From NCBI GenBank assembly GCA_002356455.1, contig AP017968.1:3162001-3226000 (forward strand): a stretch of DNA of 64,000 nt. The letters run 5' to 3'. The DNA is from Fusobacterium varium. GTDB taxonomy: Bacteria; Fusobacteriota; Fusobacteriia; Fusobacteriales; Fusobacteriaceae. A model generated the notes under the pieces. It was not told the origin of the DNA. It saw nothing but the letters and a program-made list of their open reading frames with translations, and made no database searches. Position numbers and translations under genes: made by a program. Below, in pieces: positions 24,970 through 35,329 of this stretch (the first letter of the stretch is position 1; each line of letters starts with the position of its first letter).

Positions 24970-25530
24970 TTATTTTAGCAGTGAAAGAATCTCCATTCTT
25001 CTCACAGCATCATCTTCAAATACCCCTCTGTAAGAAGTGGTTATTATCTCACTGTTTACTCTCTTTTCTCCCCTCATAGTCATACACATATGCTTAGCTT
25101 TTATGACTATCATTACCCCTTGACAATTAAGAGTTTCATATATTGCATCAGCTATTTGAGCTCCTAATCTTTCTTGTATTTGAGGTCTTTTAGAAAGTAT
25201 ATCTATTACTTTTATTATATCACCAAATCCAACTATTTTTCCATTTGGAATATATGCTATATCTATTTTACCAAATATAGGAAGAAAATGATGTTCACAC
25301 ATAGAATAGAAATCTATATTTTTTTCTATTATCAAATCATTTTTTTCCACTTCAAATGTTCTTTTAAGGACCTCTTCAGGATTTTGAAGCAATCCAGAAA
25401 AAAGTTCTGTATAACTTTGTGCTACTCTTTTTGGTGTATCTTCCAATCCTTCTCTTTTTACATTTTCTCCTAAAGCATCTAATATATCTCTAAAAGCATT
25501 TTCTATCTTATCTATATCTATTTTTTTCAT
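24970..25530 (-). CDS. folE: GTP cyclohydrolase I (type IA)
   Basis: A 186-residue FolE. Zn and active-site motifs appear: Cys-Glu-His-His in MCEHHFLPIFGKI (~78-90), SKRPQIQERLGAQI (~113-127), and KHMCMTMRGE with the third Zn ligand Cys (~147). It converts GTP to 7,8-dihydroneopterin triphosphate, the first step of folate synthesis. It lies between a PTS-IIC-like membrane gene (15-base gap) and folBK (18 bases) in one run. RBS AAAGGAGAAA precedes ATG 25530. Confidence 0.96.
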   Translation of the reverse strand: MKKIDIDKIENAFRDILDALGENVKREGLEDTPKRVAQSYTELFSGLLQNPEEVLKRTFEVEKNDLIIEKNIDFYSMCEHHFLPIFGKIDIAYIPNGKIVGFGDIIKVIDILSKRPQIQERLGAQIADAIYETLNCQGVMIVIKAKHMCMTMRGEKRVNSEIITTSYRGVFEDDAVRRMEILSLLK

Positions 25531-25545
25531 TTTTCTCCTTTGAAA

Positions 25546-26577
25546 TTATAGATCCAATTTCAAATCTCCATCTTTTATCCAATTTTTCTTTCTCATAAAA
25601 TTAGCTATGAGAAGTGTAAGTACAGCTGGAAGAATAAAATGAAGCATTAGTATCCCTATATAAAGAGATGCTCCTCCTCTTCCTAACCCTTCCATGGTAG
25701 AAAGAGTACCAAATTGTCCTACCAGTCCACTTGTTCCCATTCCTGCTGCTATTGGAATATTTTGATATTTCAATATTACAGTTGATACTGGTCCTAATAT
25801 AGCTGAAGCCAATGTAGGAGGTATCCATATTTTCCAGTTCTTAACAATATTTCCTATTTGCAGCATAGATGTTCCCAGTCCTTGTGCTACAAGACCTCCC
25901 CATCCATTTTCCTTAAAACTCATTACTGCAAATCCTACCATTTGTGCTGAACAACCTACTGTGGAAGCTCCTGCTGCCAATCCACTCAGCCCTACCATCA
26001 TACATAGTGCTGCACTGCTAATAGGAAGTGTCAATGCTATCCCTACTACTACTGATACTATTATTCCCATATAGAATGGCTGAAGCTCTGTTGCATACAT
26101 TATGAAAGCTCCAAATGCCTCCATAAATCTTGCTACTCCAGGACCTACATAATATACAACTAATGCTCCTGTAAGAATAGTAACTGCTGGAGTCACTATT
26201 ATATCTATTTTTGTTTCTTTAGATACCATTTTTCCAAATTCTGCTCCAACTACTGCTCCTATGAAAGCTCCTACTGGTCCTCCATAAATAGCTCCTGCTG
26301 CTCCAGTTATTGTAGATGAAAACAATACAAGATGAGGTGCTTGAAGTCCATAGGCAACTGCTACTCCAATAGCTGGCCCTGTCATATCTCTTGCTATTTT
26401 CCAGATAACATCTGTAAGAAAAGTTATTCCCAGTTTTCCTCCAATTGTATTAAGTATAGTTCCTATAAGAAGCGTTGAAAAAAGTCCCAAAGCCATATGA
26501 CTGAAAGCATCTATACAATATCTTTTTACTGTTATCTCTATATTTTTCCTTTTAAAAAAATTTTTTAATGATTTCAC
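25546..26577 (-). CDS. PTS EIIC-like membrane protein (PTS_EIIC_2 type)
   Basis: A 343-residue polytopic membrane protein with ~9-10 hydrophobic segments, many Gly and Ala, and stretches like FSHMALGLFSTLLIGTILNT, AAGAIYGGPVGAFIGAVVGAEFGK and GMGTSGLVGQFGT. This matches the EIIC-like family that lacks the IIA/IIB domains, found in many anaerobes. The substrate is unknown. It is the first gene of the unit with folE and folBK, an unusual partner for a phosphotransferase-type permease, which raises the idea of a pterin- or folate-related cargo; this is inference from context only. No IIB partner is encoded nearby. Confidence 0.75.
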   Translation of the reverse strand: MKSLKNFFKRKNIEITVKRYCIDAFSHMALGLFSTLLIGTILNTIGGKLGITFLTDVIWKIARDMTGPAIGVAVAYGLQAPHLVLFSSTITGAAGAIYGGPVGAFIGAVVGAEFGKMVSKETKIDIIVTPAVTILTGALVVYYVGPGVARFMEAFGAFIMYATELQPFYMGIIVSVVVGIALTLPISSAALCMMVGLSGLAAGASTVGCSAQMVGFAVMSFKENGWGGLVAQGLGTSMLQIGNIVKNWKIWIPPTLASAILGPVSTVILKYQNIPIAAGMGTSGLVGQFGTLSTMEGLGRGGASLYIGILMLHFILPAVLTLLIANFMRKKNWIKDGDLKLDL

Positions 26578-26602
26578 TTTTTTCCCCTTTACATTCTTTA
26601 TG

Positions 26603-26630
26603 AGAAGAGCCTGATTTCTCAGGCTCTTTA
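26603..26630 (-). terminator. Hairpin with GAAA loop between glyS and EIIC-like gene
   Basis: Ten-bp stem AAGAGCCTGA / TCAGGCTCTT (26605-26628) closed on the minus strand by GAAA. A U-tract is poor, so it may be a weak terminator or an mRNA processing/stability element. Confidence 0.55.
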
Positions 26631-26639
26631 AGTATTTTA

Positions 26640-28712
26640 TTATCTTTCTTCTATCTGGTTAAGATCAGCCATTTTTATAAATAAATCAGCTAGAAATTTA
26701 AGTTGAGAAAGTCTGTTATTCTTAACATCTTCATCTTTATCCATTACCATTACTTCATCGAAATATCTGTTAATAATATCTTTGCCTGAAACTATAGCCT
26801 GAAGATATCTATTATAGTCTTTATTATTCAAAGCATCTATTACTTTTGAATTTAATTCCAATGAGAAATTATATAGTTCAGTTTCTACTGGTTCTTTAAA
26901 TAAATCTTGATTTATAATACCTTTTTCATGATCTTTGGAAATATTTCCCACTCTTTTCAATACTGGAAGAAGTATTTCAAAGGCTTCTTCTTTAGCAAAA
27001 GATTCTAAAGTTTTTATTTTTTCTAAAGCTTCTACAGCATTGTCACTATCAGTGTTAAGAACAGCTGTAACTATATCTTTACTGTATTTCATTTCAGTAA
27101 ATATATTCGTTTCTCTTTGCTTAAAAAACTCTAATACTTCTGTAAGTACAGTCTCTCTATCTCTTTTTAATACTCCACATCCTTGAAGTGCATCTAAAGC
27201 TTTTTCAATTAAAGCTTTTAAAGAAATATCCAATCTTGAATTAAGTATTACATTTACAATTCCAAGAGCTGCTCTTCTCAAAGCAAATGGATCTTTTGAT
27301 CCGCTTGGAATAACTCCTACACCAAAGCACCCTACCAATGTATCTATTCTATCAGATATTCCAGCTACTATCCCTTCTAATTCTGTAGGAAGATTATCTC
27401 CTTGGAATCTTGGATAATAATGTTCTTTTATACCAAGAGAAACTTTTTCTCCCTCTCCAGATTTTAGTGCATAGTCTGCTCCCATAAATCCTTGAAGTTT
27501 AGTAAATTCCTTTTCTCCTATCATATTAGAAACGAGGTCAGCTTTAGCCAGTAATACAGTTCTTAATATACTGTCTTTTCTGTCATTATACCCAAGAGTA
27601 TCTATTAAATATTTAGCTATTTCAGTTGCTCTTTCTATTTTAGAATAGATAGTTCCTAGATCTTTTTGGAATACTACTGTTTTTAATTTTTCTATATTAT
27701 CAGCAAGAGGTGATTTTAAATCTTCCTGATAGAAGAATCTAGCATCAGCAAGTCTTGCAGATAATACTTTTTCATTTCCTTTTCTTACTTGTTCAGAAGT
27801 TTCTACACCATTTCTAACAACTACAAATTTAGGTAGAAGTTTTCCATTTGAATCAAGTATAGGGAAATATCTTTGATGTACTTCCATTGATATTATAAGT
27901 ACTTCCTGTGGTACTTCCAAGAAATCTGAGTTGAAGCTTCCAACTATAGGACATGGATATTCTATAAGATTAGTTACCTCATCTAAAAGCTCATCTTCTA
28001 CAAGTACTTGTTCTCCTGAATTTGTACAATTTTCATTAATAAGTTTTTTAATAAGAGTCTTTCTTTCTTCAATATCTATTATTACATTATTTTCTCTTAT
28101 TTTTTCAAAATATTCATCTATGGTATTTACTTCAAACTCTTTCCCAAAGAATCTATGTCCTTTAGATTTATTTCCACTTTCCATTCCTTCAATTTCAAAT
28201 TTTACCACTTCATTATCACAAAGTGCTAAGAACCATTGTACAGGTCTTGCAAATCTTAATTTTTTATCTGACCAAGTCATAGATTTTTGGAAGTTTAATT
28301 CTAATACAAGACTTTTTAATATTTCAGGAAGAAGCTCTTTAGTTTCTTTTCCTTTCATAAATTTTCTTGCAGCTATATATTCACCTTTTGGAGTGCTTAC
28401 TATTTCAAGATCTTCTGCTTCTATTCCTTGTGATTTAGCAAATCCAAGTCCTGCTCTAGATATCTCTCCATTACTTCCATAAGCTACATTTTTAGCTGGT
28501 CCCATATTCAATATATTAAGATCTTCCTGCTGTTCTCCTAACTCACATACATCCAAAACCAATCTTCTTGGAGTCCCATAAGTTTTTATATCCTTAAAAC
28601 TAATTCTTCCATCTTTAAGTTTTGCTTCTAAATTATTTTTTAAATCTTTCAATGCCTGATTTAGAAATCTTGCAGGCAGTTCTTCCATTCCAATTTCAAA
28701 TAGTAATCTCAA
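26640..28712 (-). CDS. glyS: Glycyl-tRNA synthetase, beta subunit
   Basis: A 690-residue protein of standard GlyS length: N-terminal [28 protein letters not shown] (~155), [20 protein letters not shown] (~252) and [19 protein letters not shown] near 480. Together with the alpha subunit (glyQ, immediately upstream) it forms the alpha2-beta2 enzyme that charges tRNA-Gly in most Gram-negatives. It ends the tex-HK-ileS-lspA-glyQ-glyS run on this strand. Confidence 0.96.
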   Translation of the reverse strand: MRLLFEIGMEELPARFLNQALKDLKNNLEAKLKDGRISFKDIKTYGTPRRLVLDVCELGEQQEDLNILNMGPAKNVAYGSNGEISRAGLGFAKSQGIEAEDLEIVSTPKGEYIAARKFMKGKETKELLPEILKSLVLELNFQKSMTWSDKKLRFARPVQWFLALCDNEVVKFEIEGMESGNKSKGHRFFGKEFEVNTIDEYFEKIRENNVIIDIEERKTLIKKLINENCTNSGEQVLVEDELLDEVTNLIEYPCPIVGSFNSDFLEVPQEVLIISMEVHQRYFPILDSNGKLLPKFVVVRNGVETSEQVRKGNEKVLSARLADARFFYQEDLKSPLADNIEKLKTVVFQKDLGTIYSKIERATEIAKYLIDTLGYNDRKDSILRTVLLAKADLVSNMIGEKEFTKLQGFMGADYALKSGEGEKVSLGIKEHYYPRFQGDNLPTELEGIVAGISDRIDTLVGCFGVGVIPSGSKDPFALRRAALGIVNVILNSRLDISLKALIEKALDALQGCGVLKRDRETVLTEVLEFFKQRETNIFTEMKYSKDIVTAVLNTDSDNAVEALEKIKTLESFAKEEAFEILLPVLKRVGNISKDHEKGIINQDLFKEPVETELYNFSLELNSKVIDALNNKDYNRYLQAIVSGKDIINRYFDEVMVMDKDEDVKNNRLSQLKFLADLFIKMADLNQIEER

Positions 28713-28769
28713 TGTTCTTCCTCCTCTTCCATTTCAATCCACTCTAATAAAATAATTTTTCAAAATCAA

Positions 28770-29639
28770 CTATTTTTTTAAAAGAGGGTAACCTAGATCC
28801 TTTCTGTTTTGTACATAAACTTCAGCACATCTTCTTGCTAAATTTCTAACTCTTAAGATATAAGCCATTCTTTCAGTTGTAGATATAGCTCCTCTTGAAT
28901 CTAAAACGTTAAATGTATGAGAGCATTTCAATACATAGTCATAAGCTGGCAGAACTAATCCTGCATCTAAAATTTTAGCTGCTTCTTTCTCATATTCATC
29001 AAACCATTTGAAATGACTTTCTAAGTCTGCTAATTCAAATGAATATTTTGAGTTTTCATATTCAAACTGAAATCTCATATCTCCATATTTTACACCAGGA
29101 GCCCATTCTAAATCATATACATTTTCTTTATTTTGAATATAAAGAGCAAGTCTTTCTAATCCATAAGTTATCTCAACAGGAATAGGATCTAATTCCAGTC
29201 CTCCTACCTGTTGAAAGTATGTAAATTGAGTAACTTCCATACCATCTAACCATACTTCCCAACCAAGTCCCCAAGCACCCAAAGTTGGAGATTCCCAGTC
29301 ATCTTCAACAAAACGAATATCATGTTTTTCAGGGTCAATTCCCAATACTTTTAAACTTTCAAGATAAAGTTCCTGAATGTTTAATGGAGATGGTTTCATA
29401 ATAACCTGAAATTGATGATGTTGATAAACCCTGTTAGGGTTTTCTCCATATCTTCCGTCTTTTGGTCTTCTTGATGGCTCTACATAAGCAACATTCCATG
29501 GTTCAGGTCCTAAAGACATTAAGAATGTGTTAGGGTTAAATGTTCCTGCACCTTTTTCGATGTCATAAGGATTCCCCAATACGCATCCTTTAGAACTCCA
29601 GTATTTTTGAAGAGCAAAAATTATCTCTTGAAATGTCAT
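28770..29639 (-). CDS. glyQ: Glycyl-tRNA synthetase, alpha subunit
   Basis: A 289-residue alpha subunit: [36 protein letters not shown] at the start, the class II motif 2-type [20 protein letters not shown](V/L)[30 protein letters not shown] and [11 protein letters not shown]. The family N-terminus and an AGGAGG RBS point to ATG 29639; an in-frame start at 29678 would overlap lspA. It is paired with glyS 57 bases downstream. Confidence 0.96.
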   Translation of the reverse strand: MTFQEIIFALQKYWSSKGCVLGNPYDIEKGAGTFNPNTFLMSLGPEPWNVAYVEPSRRPKDGRYGENPNRVYQHHQFQVIMKPSPLNIQELYLESLKVLGIDPEKHDIRFVEDDWESPTLGAWGLGWEVWLDGMEVTQFTYFQQVGGLELDPIPVEITYGLERLALYIQNKENVYDLEWAPGVKYGDMRFQFEYENSKYSFELADLESHFKWFDEYEKEAAKILDAGLVLPAYDYVLKCSHTFNVLDSRGAISTTERMAYILRVRNLARRCAEVYVQNRKDLGYPLLKK

Positions 29640-29652
29640 TTTTAATCCTCCT

Positions 29653-30108
29653 CTATTTTTTCTTCTTTTTTTCTGCAAAAAAGTAATCTAGAAGTATCAA
29701 TACAACTCCTATATTTATCCATACATCAGCTAGATTGAAAACAAAAGACCAGATACCTCTAAAGTCTATCATATCAATGACAAATCCTCTCCATATTCTG
29801 TCTATCATGTTTCCTATTGCTCCAGCTAAAACAAAAGTAAATCCTAATTTTTCTAATAAGGGCATTTTATTTCTGCCCTTATACAAATAATATGCAATAG
29901 CTACAATTGCTATAACTGTAGCTATGCTTATTACATCAAGCTTCCCTTGAAACATCCCAAAGGCTATTCCTCTATTTTTTACATATGTAAAATGGAAAAA
30001 ATCAGTCAGTACACCGATAGTATCTCCCTCAAAAAAGTTTTTATCAACGATGTATTTAGATATTTGGTCTAATAGAACCAGTATAAAGACTAAAATTATA
30101 TAGATCAT
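29653..30108 (-). CDS. lspA: Lipoprotein signal peptidase (signal peptidase II)
   Basis: A 151-residue membrane protein with four hydrophobic helices. The catalytic Asp pair is in [18 protein letters not shown] (~107) and [12 protein letters not shown] (~128). It cleaves prolipoproteins after lipid attachment at the inner membrane. Expected clients in this window include the lipoproteins at 12309, 21928, 47857 and 60538. It lies 8 bases downstream of ileS, the classic ileS-lspA pair of Gram-negatives. Confidence 0.95.
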   Translation of the reverse strand: MIYIILVFILVLLDQISKYIVDKNFFEGDTIGVLTDFFHFTYVKNRGIAFGMFQGKLDVISIATVIAIVAIAYYLYKGRNKMPLLEKLGFTFVLAGAIGNMIDRIWRGFVIDMIDFRGIWSFVFNLADVWINIGVVLILLDYFFAEKKKKK

Positions 30109-30116
30109 ATTATCTC

Positions 30117-32918
30117 CTAGCTATTCTTTAATACACTTGCACATCTTGGACAAAGAGTTGGGTGTTCAGGGTCTTTTCCAAGTTCAGTAGAATATTTCCA
30201 GCATCTTTCACATTTCTCACCATCAGCATGAAGCACTTTGATATAAAGATCTTGAGTCTCTTCTCCCTTTACAAAAGTATCATCTGCATTTTCTGCAATC
30301 TCTACTTCTGAAACAATAAGGGCAAGTTCGAGTTTCTCTCTATTTTCAACTAAGAATTTTTGTATTTCTGTATCTGTTGAATGAAGTATTACTTTAGCAT
30401 CAAGTGAGTTTCCAATTATTCTATTTTCTCCCTGTCTTGCTTTTTCAAGTATTTTATTAGCTTCTTTTCTTACTTTAATTATTTCTACCCATTTATTTTC
30501 TATATCTGGATTTAAATATTGATCATTTTCTTTATACCAGTCAGTCAGCAGAACTGATTCACTATCTCTCAATACTTCTGGCAGAGTTTCCCATATTTCT
30601 TCTGAAGTAAATGAAAGTATAGGAGTTATCATCTTAGTAAGAGTAACTAAAATTTCTGTCATAACAGTTTGAGCTGCTCTTCTTTCTATTGAATTAGTTC
30701 CCTCAGTATATAATCTATCTTTTATTATATCAAGATAAAATGCAGACATATCTATTCCAGCAAAATAATGAATATCTTGGAAAAGATTGTAGAATTCATA
30801 TCTATCATAATTTTCTGTCACTTTTCTTTTCAGTATTTCTAATTTATTTAATGCCCATTTATCTATTTCCATCAATTGTTCATATGGAACTTTATCAGTA
30901 TTAGGATCAAAATCATTACTATTTCCTAATATATATCTTGCTGTGTTTCTTACTCTTCTATATGCTTCTGCCATTTGTTTTAAAATATTATCTGATATTT
31001 TAACATCTTCTCTATAATCTACAGAAGCACACCACAATCTAAGGATATCTGCTCCATATAATTTTATTACATCAGATGGAACTACTGTATTTCCAACTGA
31101 TTTAGACATTTTCTTACCTTCTCCATCATTTACAAATCCGTGAGTCAGTATCTTTTTGAATGGAGCATCATGTGTAGAACCTATAGAAGTCAGAAGTGAT
31201 GTCTGAAACCAACCTCTATGCTGGTCCGATCCTTCCAAATACATATCAGCTGGTCTATGCAAAAGATCTCCTCTCGTTTCAAGCACTGCTCTATGAGATA
31301 CCCCTGAATCAAACCAAACATCCATGATATTTGTTTCTTTTCTAAGTTCTAATCCTTTAAGTTCATATTTTTCCATCAGCTCATCGCCAATAAGTTCTTC
31401 AGCTGAATATTTAAGCCATGCTGCTGTTCCTTCTTTTTTGACTATTTCAACTACTCTTGCAAGTATTTCTTTATTGAATATCTCTTTTCCATTCGCTTCA
31501 TTAAAGAATACTGGGATTGGCACTCCCCATACTCTTTGTCTTGATATACACCAGTCAGGTCTTGTTTCAAGCATAGATCCAATTCTATTTCTTCCCCATG
31601 CTGGTATAAATTCTACATTATCCAAAGCTTTTAAAGCTCTTTCTCTTATATCTGAACCTTCAACATTTACAAACCATTGTTCAGTAGCTCTGAATATAAC
31701 AGGAGTTTTTGATCTCCAATCATGTGGATAAGAGTGTTCTATCATTTTTAGCTTCATCAAATGCCCTGATTTTTCTAAATAAGCACATATCGCCTTATTA
31801 GCTTGTGCATAAAATAATCCTGCAAATTCTCCTGCTTCTTCTGTTAGTACTCCTTTATTATTAATTGGAGAAATAACTGGAAGTCCATATCTAATTCCTA
31901 CTACATAGTCATCTTGTCCATGTCCAGGAGCTGTATGTACGCATCCTGTACCTGCATCAGCAGTTACATGAGTACCTAATATAACCATTCCTGTTCTGTC
32001 GAGAAATGGATGTTGATATGTAGTTCTTTCTAAATCCTTACCTTGAAATTCTTTTATTAATTCAAACTGCTCAAGATCCATTTCAGTAAATGCTTTTTCT
32101 GCAAGATCTTTTCCTAATATCAGATTTCCTTTTTCAGTTTTATATACACCATACTCAAAATCTGGATTTAAACTTATAGCAACATTTGCAGGTAAAGTCC
32201 AAGGAGTAGTTGTCCATATTACTACCCATGCTTCTTCAGTAAGTTCTAATCTTTCTAAAAGATCAGTGTTAGCTTTCATTCTTACATATATTGAAGGTGA
32301 TGATACATTTTTATATTCTATTTCTGCTTCTGCTAAAGCTGTTTCTGTAACTGGCGACCAATATATAGGTTTTAACCCTTTGAAAATATATCCATTTTCA
32401 TAAAGCTCTCCAAATACTTCTAACTGTTTACCTTCATATTCAGGTTTCAAAGTAAGATATGGATTTTCCCAATCTCCTAATATTCCTAATCTTACAAATC
32501 CTTCTTTTTGGATTTCTACCCATTTTTTAGCATATTCAGCACACAATTTTCTGATTTCTACTGCTGACATTTCCTTAGCTTTTGAACCTAATTTTTCAGT
32601 AACTTTTAATTCTATAGGAAGCCCATGTGTATCCCAACCAGGCACATATGGTACTTTATATCCTCTTAATCTTTTATATTTTAAGATTATATCTTTAAGA
32701 ATTTTATTCAAAGCATGCCCTATATGAATTTCACCATTTGCATATGGTGGTCCATCATGCAGAATGAAAGTCTGAGTACCTTTCTTCAAGCCCTTTGAAT
32801 AAATATCCTTTTCCTGCCACATTTTTATAAATTTGGGTTCCTTATTCGGAAGATTGGCTTTCATCTGAAAACTCGTCTTCGGAAGGTTCAATGTAGCACC
32901 ATAATCTTTTTCGCTCAT
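30117..32918 (-). CDS. ileS: Isoleucyl-tRNA synthetase
   Basis: A 933-residue class I synthetase. HIGH motif as [15 protein letters not shown] (~55-69), editing domain with [28 protein letters not shown] as [10 protein letters not shown] (~602), and a C-terminal zinc finger [12 protein letters not shown]...CPRC (~900-926). Full length and intact. The RBS AAGGAGGAG lies inside the last codons of the sensor kinase gene and the ATG is only two bases after its stop, so the two are co-translated. Confidence 0.97.
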   Translation of the reverse strand: MSEKDYGATLNLPKTSFQMKANLPNKEPKFIKMWQEKDIYSKGLKKGTQTFILHDGPPYANGEIHIGHALNKILKDIILKYKRLRGYKVPYVPGWDTHGLPIELKVTEKLGSKAKEMSAVEIRKLCAEYAKKWVEIQKEGFVRLGILGDWENPYLTLKPEYEGKQLEVFGELYENGYIFKGLKPIYWSPVTETALAEAEIEYKNVSSPSIYVRMKANTDLLERLELTEEAWVVIWTTTPWTLPANVAISLNPDFEYGVYKTEKGNLILGKDLAEKAFTEMDLEQFELIKEFQGKDLERTTYQHPFLDRTGMVILGTHVTADAGTGCVHTAPGHGQDDYVVGIRYGLPVISPINNKGVLTEEAGEFAGLFYAQANKAICAYLEKSGHLMKLKMIEHSYPHDWRSKTPVIFRATEQWFVNVEGSDIRERALKALDNVEFIPAWGRNRIGSMLETRPDWCISRQRVWGVPIPVFFNEANGKEIFNKEILARVVEIVKKEGTAAWLKYSAEELIGDELMEKYELKGLELRKETNIMDVWFDSGVSHRAVLETRGDLLHRPADMYLEGSDQHRGWFQTSLLTSIGSTHDAPFKKILTHGFVNDGEGKKMSKSVGNTVVPSDVIKLYGADILRLWCASVDYREDVKISDNILKQMAEAYRRVRNTARYILGNSNDFDPNTDKVPYEQLMEIDKWALNKLEILKRKVTENYDRYEFYNLFQDIHYFAGIDMSAFYLDIIKDRLYTEGTNSIERRAAQTVMTEILVTLTKMITPILSFTSEEIWETLPEVLRDSESVLLTDWYKENDQYLNPDIENKWVEIIKVRKEANKILEKARQGENRIIGNSLDAKVILHSTDTEIQKFLVENREKLELALIVSEVEIAENADDTFVKGEETQDLYIKVLHADGEKCERCWKYSTELGKDPEHPTLCPRCASVLKNS

Positions 32919-32920
32919 TG

Positions 32921-35326
32921 TTAAATCTCCTCCTTATATACATTTAAAGTTATTTTTACATCTGTTCCTTCATCCACTTTAGATGAGAATTTAATTACTC
33001 CATGATGATCTTTTATAATTCTATGCACTATTGCAAGTCCTAATCCAGGAGTATTTTCATTAAAACTTATAAATGGGTCAAATATATTAGAAAGCTGTTC
33101 TTCAGTCATACCAATTCCATTATCTATTATATTTATCCTTATTTTATCTATATTCTTATCTTTTGTTACTAATAAATTAATTTTTTTACTGCTTATATTT
33201 TTATTCATAACTGCTTGTTTAGCATTTTTTATTAATTCGTGAAATACTTTTTCTAGTTGTTTTTTATCTCCCATTATTTTTCCATTATAATTAATAAACA
33301 TAGAAAGTGTTATATTATTAGCTTCTAAATCAGGCTGCATTTTTTCTATAACATCATATAAGAATTTTTCAAATTCTATTATCTCCATTTTGTTTTCATA
33401 ACTTTTAGAATACTCTTTTAATATAGCATTTTCATGTTTTATTTTAATCACTTCTTCTCTAATAGAATTTATTCCATTTCTAAGACAACTATTATTATAG
33501 TCGCATTCTGCCATTCTTTCAACAATAGAAATTACTTTTTTCAAAGAATCTTCTCTTCTGCCAAAAAATCTATCTGCAAGTTTTCCAATAGTAGCAGTTC
33601 TTTCATAGTCTATTTTTTCTTCTTCCAGCATTTTATTTCCAATTCTTATAGAAGTATTTATACATAATAATGTCATAAGTTCAGCTTCTTCTTGAGAAAT
33701 TATATTATTTTTTCCAAAATAATCTACAAGTATACATCCATAATTTCTGGAATCTGTATATACAGGAAATATCAAAAAATTATTAATTCCCAGACTTTTA
33801 AAAAGATCATTTCCAAGATTATATCTATACCCTTTATCATTATAATAGATAATCCTCTTTTCCTTTAATGCTTTTCCTAAAAGATTATCATCTTTAAAAG
33901 GAACTTTGATAAGTGCAACTAATTTAGTAAGAGTGCTTATTTGGAATTCAAATCCATCACTTTCTTCCTTTTGAGTTTTCATCATATCATTTTTTACTAC
34001 ACTGTTTACATGAGAACATTCTCCTACAAGAGTATCTATTTCCCTACTGTATCTAAAATACATTGCCCTGCTGTATCCTAATCCCATTTCTGAAGTAAAT
34101 GCTGATTGTAGACTTCTTACAGTTAAAGTTATATCATCTTCTATTTGTAATCCCATAAGAATTTTTTCAATAGCATCAATTCTGTTAAGATTTTCCTGCA
34201 GTTTTATATTTTTTTCTTTCATTATTTCTTCATTATTTCTAATACTTTCAGCCATTTGCTCAAAAGACTTTGAAAGTGTCCTTATTTCTTCTACATCTTC
34301 ATTTTTAAGTGTAAAATCATAGTTACCCTTACTTATTCCCTCAGCAGCATCTATAAGTTTACTCAGAGGAGATAAAAGTTCATAAAATATACGTGCACAT
34401 ATAGTTGTACTTGTTACTATAAGCCCTACTACTATCAAAAGTATTGAAAATGAAACCTTAACTTTTGTCCTAAGTATACTATCTCCAGAAAGTGCTATTC
34501 CAATGTTTCCTATATATTGCTTATTATAATTATGAATATTATACATTGAAAGATAATAAGCCTTATTATTCACTGTTTTTTTGCCATAAAAATAGTCATA
34601 TTCCCAATTTAACTTCTTTTTAAAAAATCTTTCACCTTTTTTTAATTCCATATCCCCTAATTGATATGTATTATCAACTACTAAGAATATCTTATCTTCT
34701 TCAGTTAGACCTACAAAATTTCTTAATTCATTTAAAACATTATCATTTATTGGCATAGTCATTACAATAAATTTTTTTTTGCTGTTATTTCCTTCAGAAG
34801 TATAAGGTAAAAGTATTCTTGCATATATATCCTTACCTACTTTTGAAAAATAATAATTACTCATCTCACTTTCACTTCTTGAAAGATTTCTTTCAAGAAT
34901 ATGTCTGCTTCTTTCATCTATTCTGAAATAATCTTTTCCATTTCCTGATTCTCCTAGTGTACTTCCATCAGCAGAAACTATTGTAATTAAACTTTCTGAA
35001 TACATTTTAAGATTTTTTTTAGTGAGTTGATTTCTTATGAGTTTTGCTACAGTATTATAAGTAATTGTATTATTTAAATTTTTTCCTGCAAGAACATTTA
35101 TATTTCTAGATACTTGAAAAAGATCATCTTTTGCATTTATAATAGCAGCATTATAACCTCTGCTCAAAAGAATTATTTTATCTCTTCCAGAATCTATTAC
35201 TTTATTTTCAAGACTTTCAAAAGAAATAAAAATTAGAAAAAGAGCAATAGTAACAGAAGTTATCATTATTGCTATATCATTATAAAATATTATTTTAATA
35301 AGAAGAGAATTCTTTTTTATTCTCAT
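32921..35326 (-). CDS. Membrane sensor kinase-like protein with HAMP, GAF and HATPase domains
   Basis: An 801-residue protein (ATG 35326, GGAG nine bases upstream): membrane segments at ~12-36 and ~291-312 flanking an extracytoplasmic sensory region, HAMP ~313-365, GAF-like ~385-560, and a C-terminal ATPase with N box [12 protein letters not shown] (696-707), DNGIGM (736-741), DPF (751-753) and GLGL (762-765). The dimerisation region begins [14 protein letters not shown] (576-589), where a kinase of this class has its phospho-accepting His, but here there is none (GRRED follows). It is co-transcribed between tex and ileS with no response regulator nearby. Input and target unknown. Numbering counts the alternative start one codon earlier. 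Confidence 0.85.
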   Translation of the reverse strand: MRIKKNSLLIKIIFYNDIAIMITSVTIALFLIFISFESLENKVIDSGRDKIILLSRGYNAAIINAKDDLFQVSRNINVLAGKNLNNTITYNTVAKLIRNQLTKKNLKMYSESLITIVSADGSTLGESGNGKDYFRIDERSRHILERNLSRSESEMSNYYFSKVGKDIYARILLPYTSEGNNSKKKFIVMTMPINDNVLNELRNFVGLTEEDKIFLVVDNTYQLGDMELKKGERFFKKKLNWEYDYFYGKKTVNNKAYYLSMYNIHNYNKQYIGNIGIALSGDSILRTKVKVSFSILLIVVGLIVTSTTICARIFYELLSPLSKLIDAAEGISKGNYDFTLKNEDVEEIRTLSKSFEQMAESIRNNEEIMKEKNIKLQENLNRIDAIEKILMGLQIEDDITLTVRSLQSAFTSEMGLGYSRAMYFRYSREIDTLVGECSHVNSVVKNDMMKTQKEESDGFEFQISTLTKLVALIKVPFKDDNLLGKALKEKRIIYYNDKGYRYNLGNDLFKSLGINNFLIFPVYTDSRNYGCILVDYFGKNNIISQEEAELMTLLCINTSIRIGNKMLEEEKIDYERTATIGKLADRFFGRREDSLKKVISIVERMAECDYNNSCLRNGINSIREEVIKIKHENAILKEYSKSYENKMEIIEFEKFLYDVIEKMQPDLEANNITLSMFINYNGKIMGDKKQLEKVFHELIKNAKQAVMNKNISSKKINLLVTKDKNIDKIRINIIDNGIGMTEEQLSNIFDPFISFNENTPGLGLAIVHRIIKDHHGVIKFSSKVDEGTDVKITLNVYKEEI

Positions 35327-35329
35327 CAA

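Noticed and set aside
26603-26630. Riboswitch upstream of the EIIC-like/folE unit
   Set aside because: Only one 10-bp hairpin is visible; no conserved multi-helix junction that would support a known riboswitch class.
27931-28482. Long antisense frame (183 codons) in glyS
   Set aside because: Ser/Leu-rich shadow of glyS; no domain and no RBS.
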